Position numbers and translations under genes: made by a program. The notes below the pieces were generated by a model, which saw nothing but the letters and a program-made list of their open reading frames with translations, ran no database searches and was not told where the DNA came from. Positions 38,123 to 48,068 of a stretch of DNA of 48,068 bases are shown piece after piece; position 1 is the first letter of the stretch, and each line of letters starts with the position of its first letter. The DNA is from Leptothrix sp. (in: b-proteobacteria) (lineage in GTDB: Bacteria; Pseudomonadota; Gammaproteobacteria; Burkholderiales; Burkholderiaceae_C). The DNA lies in the NCBI GenBank assembly GCA_013822265.1, contig PNKD01000018.1:1-48068 (forward strand), written 5' to 3'.

Positions 38123-38755
38123 TTACTTCGACGCCGCAGCGGGCGGCGCGGCCGGCTTGTCGAAACTCACCGTCGGCGGCACGCTGATCTGGGCCTCGTT
38201 CTGCACCGTGAAGTTGGGCTTCACGCTGTAGCCGAAGACCATCGCCGTCAGGTTGCTCGGGAAACTGCGCGCCAGCACGTTGTAGTCCTGCACCGCCTTG
38301 ACGTAGCGGCCGCGCGCCACGGTGATGCGGTTCTCGGTGCCTTCGAGCTGCACGCGCAGGTCCTGGAAGCCCTGGTTGGCCTTCAGGTTGGGATATTGCT
38401 CCACCGTCACCATCAGGCGGCTGAGCGCCCCCGAGAGTTCACCCTGCGCGGCCTGGAACTTGGCAAAGGCCTCGGGGTTGTTGATGAGCTCGGGCGTGGC
38501 CTGGATGCCGGTGGCGCGGGCACGGGCCTCGATCACCTTGGTCAGCGTCTCCTGCTCGAAGTTGGCCTCGCCCTTGACGGTGGCGACGATGTTCGGGATC
38601 AAGTCGCTGCGGCGCTGGTACTGGTTGAGCACCTCGCTCCAGCCCGACTTGACCTGTTCGTCCAGGCGCTGGAAGTCGTTGTAGCCGCAGCCAGACAGGC
38701 CGAGGGCGAGGGTCAGCGTGGCCAGCAAGGCGGCGGCGCGTTTCAGCAGTGGCAT
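38123..38755 (-). CDS. lemA: LemA family lipoprotein
   Basis: The 210-residue protein has a lipobox LSGC (Cys23) after a short hydrophobic signal. The helical LemA domain follows with its hallmarks NDFQRLDEQVKSGWSEVLNQYQRRSDLIPNIV (in part) and RYVKAVQDYNVLARSFPSNL. The ATG at 38755 with GGAGAG 4 bases upstream is preferred over upstream starts. It is the first gene of the operon with YgcG-like and TPM proteins. LemA proteins are membrane-attached helical bundles of unknown role. Confidence 0.93.
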   Translation of the reverse strand: MPLLKRAAALLATLTLALGLSGCGYNDFQRLDEQVKSGWSEVLNQYQRRSDLIPNIVATVKGEANFEQETLTKVIEARARATGIQATPELINNPEAFAKFQAAQGELSGALSRLMVTVEQYPNLKANQGFQDLRVQLEGTENRITVARGRYVKAVQDYNVLARSFPSNLTAMVFGYSVKPNFTVQNEAQISVPPTVSFDKPAAPPAAASK

Positions 38756-38898
38756 GGTCTCTCCGTGGCGGGCAATCCGAGTGCACCCGTGCGACATGGT
38801 AGGTGATGCCTTGCGTGCCCGCTTCAAGGCCGGCACAGGGTAAGCCTGAGCGCGCAGGCGTCCGGGGCCGAAGACAGCGGCCCGCGATAATGCCGCGC

Positions 38899-39993
38899 AT
38901 GCGTGCAGCCCTCCACAACGACACCTTCCTGCGCGCCTGCCTGCGCGAGCCCACCACCCACACGCCCGTCTGGCTGATGCGCCAGGCCGGCCGCTACCTG
39001 CCCGAGTACAAGGCCACGCGCCTGAAGGCCGGCAGCAGTTTCATGGGCCTGGCCACCAACCCCGAGTTCGCCACCGAGGTGACGCTGCAGCCTCTGGAGC
39101 GCTACCCCCTCGACGCCGCGATCCTCTTCAGCGACATCCTCACCGTGCCCGACGCCATGGGCCTGGGCCTGAGCTTCGGCGCCGGCGAAGGCCCGCGCTT
39201 CGCCCACCCGGTGCGCGACGAGGCCGCCGTGAATGCCCTGCACGCGCCCGACATGGACAAGCTGCGCTACGTTTTCGATGCCGTGCGCAGCATCCGCAAG
39301 GCGCTGGACGGCAAGGTGCCGCTGATCGGCTTCTCGGGCAGCCCCTGGACGCTGGCCAGCTACATGGTCGAAGGCGCCGGCAGCGACGACTACCGCCTCA
39401 TCAAGACCATGCTGTACGCGCGGCCCGACCTGATGCACCGCATCCTGGCCGTCAACGCCGAGGCCGTGACGACCTACCTCAACACCCAGATCGACGCCGG
39501 CACGCAGGCCGTGATGATCTTCGACAGCTGGGGTGGCGTGCTGGCCGACGGCGCCTTCCAGCAGTTCAGCCTCGACTACACGCGCCGCGTGGTGGCCGGC
39601 CTGAAGCGCGAAAGCGAAGGCCGGCGCGTGCCGGTGATCGTCTTCACCAAAGGTGGCGGGCTTTGGCTGGAAGAGATTGCCGACGTCGGCGCCGATGTCG
39701 TCGGCCTGGACTGGACGATGAACCTGGGCCGCGCACGGGCCCGCGTAGGCCAGCGCGTGGCGCTGCAGGGCAACCTCGACCCCGCGGTGTTGTTTGCCCC
39801 GCCCGAGGCGGTGGCCCGTGAGGCCGTGGCCGTGCTCGACAGCTTCGGGCGCCCGCAGCGCGCCGACGGCGGCTGGGACGGCCACATCTTCAATCTCGGC
39901 CACGGCATCAGCCAGTTCACGCCCCCAGAACACGTGACGGCGCTGGTACAGGCCGTGCATTCGCACTCACGCCGGCAACGCGCCCCGGGCTGA
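38899..39993 (+). CDS. hemE: Uroporphyrinogen decarboxylase
   Basis: The 364-residue enzyme removes four acetate carboxyls from uroporphyrinogen III to give coproporphyrinogen III in haem synthesis. Signature segments are [15 protein letters not shown] near the N-terminus, [34 protein letters not shown] and a C-terminal FNLGHGI. The ATG at 38899 fits the family start ([10 protein letters not shown]). An ATG three codons upstream would add MPR and cannot be excluded. The spacing to the divergent lemA gene is 143 bp. A GC hairpin follows the stop. Confidence 0.98.
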   Translation: MRAALHNDTFLRACLREPTTHTPVWLMRQAGRYLPEYKATRLKAGSSFMGLATNPEFATEVTLQPLERYPLDAAILFSDILTVPDAMGLGLSFGAGEGPRFAHPVRDEAAVNALHAPDMDKLRYVFDAVRSIRKALDGKVPLIGFSGSPWTLASYMVEGAGSDDYRLIKTMLYARPDLMHRILAVNAEAVTTYLNTQIDAGTQAVMIFDSWGGVLADGAFQQFSLDYTRRVVAGLKRESEGRRVPVIVFTKGGGLWLEEIADVGADVVGLDWTMNLGRARARVGQRVALQGNLDPAVLFAPPEAVAREAVAVLDSFGRPQRADGGWDGHIFNLGHGISQFTPPEHVTALVQAVHSHSRRQRAPG

Positions 39994-39998
39994 AGTCA

Positions 39999-40014
39999 GG
40001 CGGCGGGCGCCGCC
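39999..40014 (+). terminator. GC hairpin after hemE
   Basis: GGCGGC (39999-40004) pairs with GCCGCC (40009-40014) around GGGC, 5 bases after the hemE stop. It has no U tract, so it is a weak candidate. Confidence 0.35.
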
Positions 40015-40031
40015 ACGCGGGCGCTGCGGCG

Positions 40032-40045
40032 TGAGTGAGCGCTCA
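40032..40045. promoter_or_regulatory. TetR-operator-like palindrome, copy 1
   Basis: TGAGTGAGCGCTCA has inverted arms TGAGnGnnCnCTCA, the general shape of TetR/AcrR-family operators. Copy 2 lies exactly 70 bp downstream. Confidence 0.4.
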
Positions 40046-40101
40046 TCGAACCCGACATCCCCGCGCGCGGTCGGGGCCAAGCCTCCTGCGGAATTCGCTT
40101 G

Positions 40102-40115
40102 TGAGTGCACGCTCA
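40102..40115. promoter_or_regulatory. TetR-operator-like palindrome, copy 2
   Basis: TGAGTGCACGCTCA differs from copy 1 at two central positions and is more symmetric. No TetR-family gene is found in the window. Confidence 0.4.
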
Positions 40116-40124
40116 GGGCTTGAC

Positions 40125-40133
40125 TTATCCCCA
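40125..40133. promoter_or_regulatory. DnaA-box-like site (one mismatch)
   Basis: TTATCCCCA differs by one base from the consensus TTATCCACA. It lies 182 bp from a perfect box. Confidence 0.3.
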
Positions 40134-40314
40134 AAATGCGCGGCGAGCCTGACGCGACACCGATGCTGCTGCGCAGCACCAAGGAATGCACGCTGACTTG
40201 TGCTAAGTCATTGATTTCTATGATTTCACGGCGCTGCCGCCAAAACGGGCAACCGGGCCCGCAGGCCCGCAAAATCAAGCACTTGGCGTGGCTTGGCGCA
40301 GTTTCCCCACAAAC

Positions 40315-40323
40315 TTATCCACA
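40315..40323. promoter_or_regulatory. Perfect DnaA box upstream of priA
   Basis: TTATCCACA is the exact R1-type consensus and lies 101 bp before the priA start, preceded by TTTCCCCACAAAC. Confidence 0.5.
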
Positions 40324-40423
40324 GATTTCGTGGACAGAATGAAAATCCCTTTCCGATCAGATACTTGCGTTGATTGCTTGAAGTCCAGACTAGATTTCCC
40401 ACGCAAGTTCGAGGGCGCTGCCG

Positions 40424-42481
<2,058 letters not shown>

Positions 42482-42548
42482 GGCTGCTCCAGCCGGCCGT
42501 CGGCACCGGCCCGGCGCCCGGCCCGCGCCCGCTTCGATCCGAGACCCC

Positions 42549-42905
42549 ATGATCACCAAGCTCTACGGCATCCCCCACTGCGACAGCGTCAAGCGCGCAC
42601 GCGCCTGGCTGGCCGAGAACGGCGTCGCACACGAGTTCCACGACTTCAAGAAGGCCGGCGTGCCCGCCGAGCGGATCGGTGCCTGGATGCAGGCCCTGGG
42701 CTGGCAGGCCCTGCTCAACCGCCGCGGCACGACCTGGCGCGGGCTGGATGCCGCCGTACGGGCCGCCGTGATCGACGCGGGTACGGCCGGCCTGCTGATG
42801 CGCACCCAGCCCAGCCTGATCAAGCGCCCGGTCGTTGAATGGCCCTACGGCGCGGTGACGGTGGGCTTCGACGCCGACGCCTGGTGCGGGCGCAAAGGCG
42901 CCTGA
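42549..42905 (+). CDS. ArsC/Spx-family reductase-like protein (YffB type)
   Basis: The 118-residue thioredoxin-fold protein starts LYGIPHCDSVKRAR, with a single active-site cysteine (Cys11) and no CXXC. It continues with FHDFKKAGVP and ends in the conserved SLIKRPVVEW. This is the YffB branch of the ArsC family (about 115-120 residues), thought to be glutathione-dependent thiol reductases and not true arsenate reductases. It starts 67 bp after priA on the same strand. Confidence 0.92.
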   Translation: MITKLYGIPHCDSVKRARAWLAENGVAHEFHDFKKAGVPAERIGAWMQALGWQALLNRRGTTWRGLDAAVRAAVIDAGTAGLLMRTQPSLIKRPVVEWPYGAVTVGFDADAWCGRKGA

Positions 42906-42909
42906 GCAG

Positions 42910-43962
42910 CTACTTCTTCGCCGGCGCGGCGGTTGCCGGCGCGGCCGACGATGGCGACGGCGCCTTGAACTTCGCCTCGCGCATCAGCACACGGTGGAAG
43001 CTGTCGGTCTTGTCCAGCCAGCTGTCGAACGACGCGCCTTGCATGGCCGTGGCGTTGAAGGCGCCGCGGGCCATGAAGGCCTTCCACTCGGGCAGGGCCC
43101 GCACCTTGTCGAGCAGATCGGCGTAGTAGGCCACCTGGGCCGGCGTGGCGCCCGGGGTGGTGAAGATGCCGCGCATCATCAAGTACTGCACCGGCACGCC
43201 CAGCGACATGCACGTGGGCAGGTCGGCCCAGGCCTGGCTGGCGGTGACCTTGGCGGGATAGGCCAGCGCCTTGCCGTCGAACACGCACAGCGGGCGCAGC
43301 ACACCCTGGCGCCACAGGGCCTCGGCCTCGATGGGGTTGTTCACGGTCATGTCGACTTCGCGCGCTGCCAGCGCCTTGGCGACATCACCGCCGCCCTTCA
43401 GCGGCACGTAGCTCAGCCGCGTCGACCCCGCCGTCTCCAGCAGCACGCTGATGAGCTGGTCCTCCTGGCGGCTGCCGGTACCGCCGATCTTCAGGCTGCC
43501 CGATGGCTCGGTGCGCATGGCGTCGAGCAGGTCCTTGGCGCTGCGAAAGCGCGACTCGGCATGCACCCACAGCACGAACTGGTCGAGCGCCAGCATCTGC
43601 ACCGGCGTGATGTCGCGCCAGCCGAAGTCGGCGCCGGTGGCCAGCGGCGCGGTGAACAGGTTCGACAGCGTGATGACGAGCTTGTGCGGGTCGCCTCGCG
43701 CCGCCTTCATGTGCATCAGGCCCTCGACGCCCGAGTTGCCCGACTTGTTGACGACATTGATCGGCTGCCGCATGAGCTTGTGCTCGGCCACCACCTTCTG
43801 GATGAAACGCGCCATCTGGTCGGCGCCGCCGCCGGTGCCCGCGGGCACGACGAGCTCCACCGGCTGCGTCGGCTCCCAGGCGGCGGCCGGCGAGGCAGCA
43901 CAGAGCAGGGCGGCGGCCAGCGCCAAGGCCTGGGCCGGGCGGCCGAAGGTGCGAGATGCCAT
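42910..43962 (-). CDS. Bug-family tripartite tricarboxylate transporter receptor
   Basis: The ATG at 43962 gives 350 residues with a Sec signal (ending SPAAAW). The Bug fold follows, with family features VELVVPAGTGGGADQMARFIQKV, PINVVNKSGNSGVEGLMHM, LKIGGTGSRQEDQLIS and LPTCMSLGVPV (some in part). It is a periplasmic binding protein for an organic acid or similar solute. No TctA/TctB membrane genes are nearby, as is common for the many orphan Bug proteins in Burkholderiales. An ATG at 43995 would add 11 residues before the signal. A Pro/Ala/Lys tail ends the protein. Confidence 0.9.
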   Translation of the reverse strand: MASRTFGRPAQALALAAALLCAASPAAAWEPTQPVELVVPAGTGGGADQMARFIQKVVAEHKLMRQPINVVNKSGNSGVEGLMHMKAARGDPHKLVITLSNLFTAPLATGADFGWRDITPVQMLALDQFVLWVHAESRFRSAKDLLDAMRTEPSGSLKIGGTGSRQEDQLISVLLETAGSTRLSYVPLKGGGDVAKALAAREVDMTVNNPIEAEALWRQGVLRPLCVFDGKALAYPAKVTASQAWADLPTCMSLGVPVQYLMMRGIFTTPGATPAQVAYYADLLDKVRALPEWKAFMARGAFNATAMQGASFDSWLDKTDSFHRVLMREAKFKAPSPSSAAPATAAPAKK

Positions 43963-44141
43963 GGTGGTGTGCGGGTACGGGGCCGGATGGGTCATGGGAT
44001 GCGAATTCCAAGCAGGGTGGCAGGTCGCGATTCTGGCGCTGCCGCATTCTGTGGTGCCAGCGCGCCCCCGGCCAACGTCCGGGAGGCTGGCCGTGCGCAA
44101 AAGTGTGTCCGCGCGCGACTGGTTCAGGCGGATCGGGCGCT

Positions 44142-45665
44142 TCAGCCGGCCAGCACGCGCTGCAGCTGCAGGGCCTCGGCCAGGTGGGCAGTGCTGATGC
44201 ACTCGCTGGCGCCCAGGTCGGCGATGGTGCGCGCCACCTTCAGGCAGCGGTGCAAGCGGCGGCCGCTCCAGCCCAGGCGCTCGCCGGCGCTGCGTGCGAA
44301 GTGGGCGGCCGCGGCGTCGAGGCGGCAGCAGGTGTCGATGCGCCCGGCGTCCAGCAGCGCGTTGGCCTGACCTTGGCGCTGCAGCGCACGCTGCGATGCC
44401 GCGGCCACGCGGGCCGCCACGGCCGTGCTGCCCTCGCCGTCGGGCAGGGCCAACAACTCGGCCGCCGGCGCGGCCAGCACCTCGACCTGCAGGTCTATGC
44501 GGTCGAGCAGCGGGCCCGACAGCTTGCCCTGGTAGCGCGCCACGGCCTCGGGCGTGCAGCGGCACGACTTGCCGACACGCGCCGGGGCGCCCAGCCAGCC
44601 GCAGGGGCAAGGGTTCATCGCCGCGACGAACTGGAAGCGGGCCGGAAAGGTGGCCTGGCGCGCGGCACGCGAGATCGTGATGCGGCCGGTTTCCAGCGGC
44701 TCGCGCAGGGCCTCGAGCGCGGCGCGCGGAAATTCGGGTGTTTCGTCCAGAAACAGCACGCCGCCATGGGCCAGCGAGATCTCGCCGGGCCGCGGCGGCG
44801 AGCCTCCGCCCACCAGCGCCACCGCGCTGGCCGTATGGTGCGGCGCGCGCACCGGGCGCTGGCCGAACAGCCAGGCCTCGGCGCCAGCCGCCGTCAGGCC
44901 TTGCAGCGCGGCGCTGGCCAAGGCCTCGTCTTCGTCAGGCAAGGGCAGCAGGCCGGGCAGGCGCTGCGCCAGCATGCTCTTGCCGGTGCCCGGTGGGCCG
45001 ACGAGCAGCAGGCTGTGGCCGCCTGCCGCGGCAATCTCGAGCGCACGCTTGGCGGCCGCCTGCCCCTTGACCTCGCGCAGGTCGGGCCCGCGCGGCGTCG
45101 GCACCCGCGGCAACGGCTGGGCCGCGGGCAACGGCACGGCGGCATCGCCGGGCAGCAGCGAGGTCACGACGCCGGCCAGCGTCTCGGCAGCGCGCACATC
45201 CAAGCCCGGCACTTGCGCCGCGGCGCGGGCACTCACCGACGGCAACACCAGCACACGCGCCAGCCCGCCGCGGCGTGCTGCCAGGGCCAGGGCCAGCGCA
45301 CCTCGCACCGGGCGCAACTCGCCGGCCAGCGACAGCTCGCCGGCGAACTCGTGGGCCGCCACGCGCGCCGGGTCCAGCAGCCCACCCGCCGCCAGGATGC
45401 CCAGCGCGATGGGCAGGTCGAATCGGCCCGACTCCTTGGGCAGATCGGCCGGGGCGAGGTTGACGGTGATTCGCTTGTTGTGGGGGAAGGCGAAGCCGCT
45501 CTGCTGAAGCGCCGCACGCACGCGCTCGCGCGACTCCTTGACCTCGGTGTCGGCCAGCCCGACCAGCGTGAAGCTGGGCAGCCCATTGGCCAGTTGCACC
45601 TCGACACGCACCTCCGGCGCATCCAGCCCATCCAGTGCCCGGCTGAAGACTGTGGCCAGCGACAT
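44142..45665 (-). CDS. comM: YifB/ComM Mg-chelatase-like AAA+ ATPase
   Basis: The 507-residue protein has an N-terminal ChlI-like domain (about 1-165, with PSFTLVGLADTEVKESRERVRAAL in part). The AAA+ core has Walker A GPPGTGKSM, Walker B GGVLFLDETPEFPR and arginine-finger region LLDRIDLQVEV. A C-terminal Mg_chelatase_C domain completes it. The cysteine cluster in NPCPCGW and KSCRC matches the family. ComM is a hexameric helicase that promotes branch migration during natural transformation. The ATG at 45665 starts it. The spacer to the divergent porin gene holds the sigma-54 promoter of the latter. Confidence 0.95.
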   Translation of the reverse strand: MSLATVFSRALDGLDAPEVRVEVQLANGLPSFTLVGLADTEVKESRERVRAALQQSGFAFPHNKRITVNLAPADLPKESGRFDLPIALGILAAGGLLDPARVAAHEFAGELSLAGELRPVRGALALALAARRGGLARVLVLPSVSARAAAQVPGLDVRAAETLAGVVTSLLPGDAAVPLPAAQPLPRVPTPRGPDLREVKGQAAAKRALEIAAAGGHSLLLVGPPGTGKSMLAQRLPGLLPLPDEDEALASAALQGLTAAGAEAWLFGQRPVRAPHHTASAVALVGGGSPPRPGEISLAHGGVLFLDETPEFPRAALEALREPLETGRITISRAARQATFPARFQFVAAMNPCPCGWLGAPARVGKSCRCTPEAVARYQGKLSGPLLDRIDLQVEVLAAPAAELLALPDGEGSTAVAARVAAASQRALQRQGQANALLDAGRIDTCCRLDAAAAHFARSAGERLGWSGRRLHRCLKVARTIADLGASECISTAHLAEALQLQRVLAG

Positions 45666-45828
45666 CTCACCCCCCTTGTTTCCGCTTCGATTCTGGGCAG
45701 GCAAGCAGCGGGGATCACGTCGCACCAAAGAGGGGAGTCTGGGGGGCTGGCCCCAAATCGGTGCGCCGGACGGGTGGTTTTTGCGTCGACGCTTCAGCGT
45801 GGTGCCGCTCCTCAGGGGGACGCAGAGA

Positions 45829-45843
45829 TGGCACAGAAGCTGC
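45829..45843 (+). promoter_or_regulatory. Sigma-54 (-24/-12) promoter of the porin-glnK-amtB operon
   Basis: TGGCACAGAAGCTGC keeps the GG (-24) and GC (-12) dinucleotides with correct spacing. The predicted start near 45855 leaves a 44-nt leader. Upstream NtrC-like half-sites GCACCA (45722-45727), GGTGCG (45760-45765) and TGGTGC (45800-45805) support nitrogen control, although no full NtrC palindrome is seen. Confidence 0.7.
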
Positions 45844-45898
45844 GATGCCTAGGCCAGTCCCCTCGATCCCGTCCCATTCACTCCTGGAGTCCGCCCCC

Positions 45899-46961
<1,063 letters not shown>

Positions 46962-46989
46962 CTTCCCACCCGCACAACAACCCCACATC

Positions 46990-48068
46990 ATGAAAAAACT
47001 ACTTGCGACTCTCGCCCTGGGCCTCGCGGCCCTGGGCTTCGCCGGCACGGTGTTCGCGCAGGCCGCCGACGCCGCATCGGCCGCGGCCTCGGCGGCCGAG
47101 ACGATGGCCCCGGCCGTGGCCGCCGCCGCCGCCCCTGCAGCAGCCGAAGCGGCCAGTGCACCGGCCGTCAAGCCGACCGTCAACAAGGGCGACGTGGCCT
47201 GGATGCTCACCGCCACGCTGCTCGTCGTCTTCATGGCCGTGCCCGGCCTGGCGCTGTTCTACGGCGGCCTGGTGCGCAGCAAGAACATGCTGTCGGTGCT
47301 GATGCAGGTGATGGTCGTGTTCTCGATGATCCTCGTGCTGTGGGCGGTGTACGGCTACAGCCTGGCCTTCGGCGGCGAAGGAACCATCATCGCCGGCCTC
47401 GACAAGCTGTTCCTCAAGGGCGTGACGCTGGAGACCCTGTCGGACACCTTCACGGCCGACGCCAAGCTGCCCGAGTTCGTGTTCGTCGCCTTCCAGGCCA
47501 CCTTCGCGGGCCTCACCTGCGCGCTCATCGTGGGCTCGTTCGCCGAGCGCATCAAGTTCTCGGCCGTGCTGCTGTTCTCGGCGCTCTGGTTCACCTTCAG
47601 CTACCTGCCGATCGCGCACATGGTTTGGGGTTCAGGCGGCTACCTGCTGGGCAAGGGCGCGCTCGACTTCGCGGGCGGTACCGTCGTGCACATCAACGCC
47701 GGTGTCGCGGGCCTCGTGGGCGCCTACGTGCTGGGCAAGCGCATCGGCTACGGCAAGGAAGCCATGGCCCCGCACAGCCTGCCGCTGACCATGGTCGGCG
47801 CGGCGATGCTGTGGGTGGGCTGGTTCGGCTTCAATGCCGGCTCCAACCTCGAGGCCACCGCCGGTGCCGGCCTGGCTTTCATCAACACCTTGTTCGCCAC
47901 CGCCGCTGCGGTGCTGACCTGGTGCATCGGCGAGGCCCTGCACAAGGGCAAGGCCTCGATGCTGGGCGCGGCCTCGGGCGCGGTGGCCGGCCTGGTGGCC
48001 ATCACCCCGGCCTGCGGCTCGGTGGGCCCGATGGGCGGCATCATCATCGGCGCGCTGGCGGGCTTCGT
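46990..48068 (+). CDS. amtB: Ammonium transporter AmtB (3' partial)
   Basis: The frame is open from the ATG at 46990 to the end of the window (359 codons); the C-terminus is missing. A signal peptide (MKKLLATLALGLAALG) and a 40-residue Ala/Pro-rich linker precede the Amt core, which starts at VAWMLTATLLVVFMAVPGLALFYGGLVRSKN (in part). Conserved features include the ammonium-site FAERIKFSA and the first twin histidine in YLPIAHMVWG. It imports ammonium and is gated by GlnK, encoded 28 bp upstream. The long Ala-rich linker is a feature of many betaproteobacterial AmtB proteins. Confidence 0.97.
   Translation, partial: MKKLLATLALGLAALGFAGTVFAQAADAASAAASAAETMAPAVAAAAAPAAAEAASAPAVKPTVNKGDVAWMLTATLLVVFMAVPGLALFYGGLVRSKNMLSVLMQVMVVFSMILVLWAVYGYSLAFGGEGTIIAGLDKLFLKGVTLETLSDTFTADAKLPEFVFVAFQATFAGLTCALIVGSFAERIKFSAVLLFSALWFTFSYLPIAHMVWGSGGYLLGKGALDFAGGTVVHINAGVAGLVGAYVLGKRIGYGKEAMAPHSLPLTMVGAAMLWVGWFGFNAGSNLEATAGAGLAFINTLFATAAAVLTWCIGEALHKGKASMLGAASGAVAGLVAITPACGSVGPMGGIIIGALAGF

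Larger units (their letters stand above)
40015..40423. other. 409-bp spacer upstream of priA with repeated motifs
   Basis: Base composition is clearly more AT-rich than its surroundings from about 40080 onward. It carries the palindrome-like repeats at 40032 and 40102, a weaker third copy (GGAATGCACGCTGA, 40183-40196), and DnaA-box-like sites at 40125 and 40315. Open frames here have no ribosome site and no family features. priA is the only gene that could be controlled from it. Confidence 0.45.

Noticed and set aside
36067..38187. Open frame of 706 codons on the plus strand
   Set aside because: Its first part overlaps xdhC-like coding sequence in another frame, and the rest is antisense to the TPM/YgcG genes.
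39967..40278. Minus-strand frame of 103 codons between hemE and priA
   Set aside because: It has no ribosome site, overlaps the hemE end and the repeats, and its composition is not protein-like.
40015..40423. Possible replication origin
   Set aside because: Only one perfect and one imperfect DnaA box, no AT-rich unwinding repeats, and no dnaA, dnaN or parAB nearby.

Overview
The window is high-GC, gene-dense DNA from a betaproteobacterium, most likely Burkholderiales of the Rubrivivax/Leptothrix/Roseateles type. This placement rests on the TorF-like porin/glnK/amtB cluster, a Bug-type solute receptor, the gene families present and the codon bias; no rRNA marker is present. No tRNA, rRNA or CRISPR array was seen. 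The window begins inside one gene and ends inside amtB.

Region 1 (1-4267) holds the C-terminal end of a CGTase-like starch enzyme, a terminator, a flavin-dependent tryptophan-halogenase-family gene, and an S9 peptidase interrupted by one in-frame amber codon. A C/G-tract hairpin and a decayed transposase follow (4265-4715). Region 2 (4728-13439) carries a MATE exporter, a ParA/MinD-like ATPase with a very good sigma-54 promoter match, a caspase-like peptidase, a small membrane protein, a DUF481 protein, mscL, and a coupled operon of a CmpX/MscS-like protein, a GAF histidine kinase and a NarL-type regulator. That operon is flanked by two copies of a REP-like palindrome. Region 3 (13683-15925) has an OmpA-like lipoprotein coupled to a patatin phospholipase, and a 61-residue membrane protein.

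Region 4 (15947-31571) is a maltodextrin island. A tightly overlapping minus-strand operon malK-malE-malF-malG-secreted GH13 amylase faces divergent malQ. An MFS transporter follows, then a second secreted GH13 enzyme divergent from a type I pullulanase. The proposed flow is extracellular cleavage of starch and pullulan, ABC uptake of maltodextrins and cytoplasmic disproportionation by MalQ. All four promoters of the island carry a copy, perfect or degenerate, of the palindrome TGTAG-N5-CTACA, 35-38 bp upstream of the start codon. This looks like the operator of one regulator that is not encoded in the window.

Region 5 (32217-35274) is the most unusual part. It encodes a predicted Tat-exported six-cysteine protein, a PqqD-like peptide-binding protein, an HprK-like kinase and a nucleotidyltransferase in one coupled minus-strand unit. 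It resembles the tailoring half of some lasso-peptide clusters but lacks cyclase and protease, so it may be a peptide or protein phosphorylation/nucleotidylation system.

Region 6 (35645-48068) is mostly housekeeping: an XdhC-like factor, a LemA/YgcG/TPM operon, hemE, a 430-bp spacer with DnaA-box-like and TetR-operator-like motifs, priA, an ArsC-like protein, a Bug receptor, comM, and a sigma-54-type nitrogen-control operon (porin-glnK-amtB).
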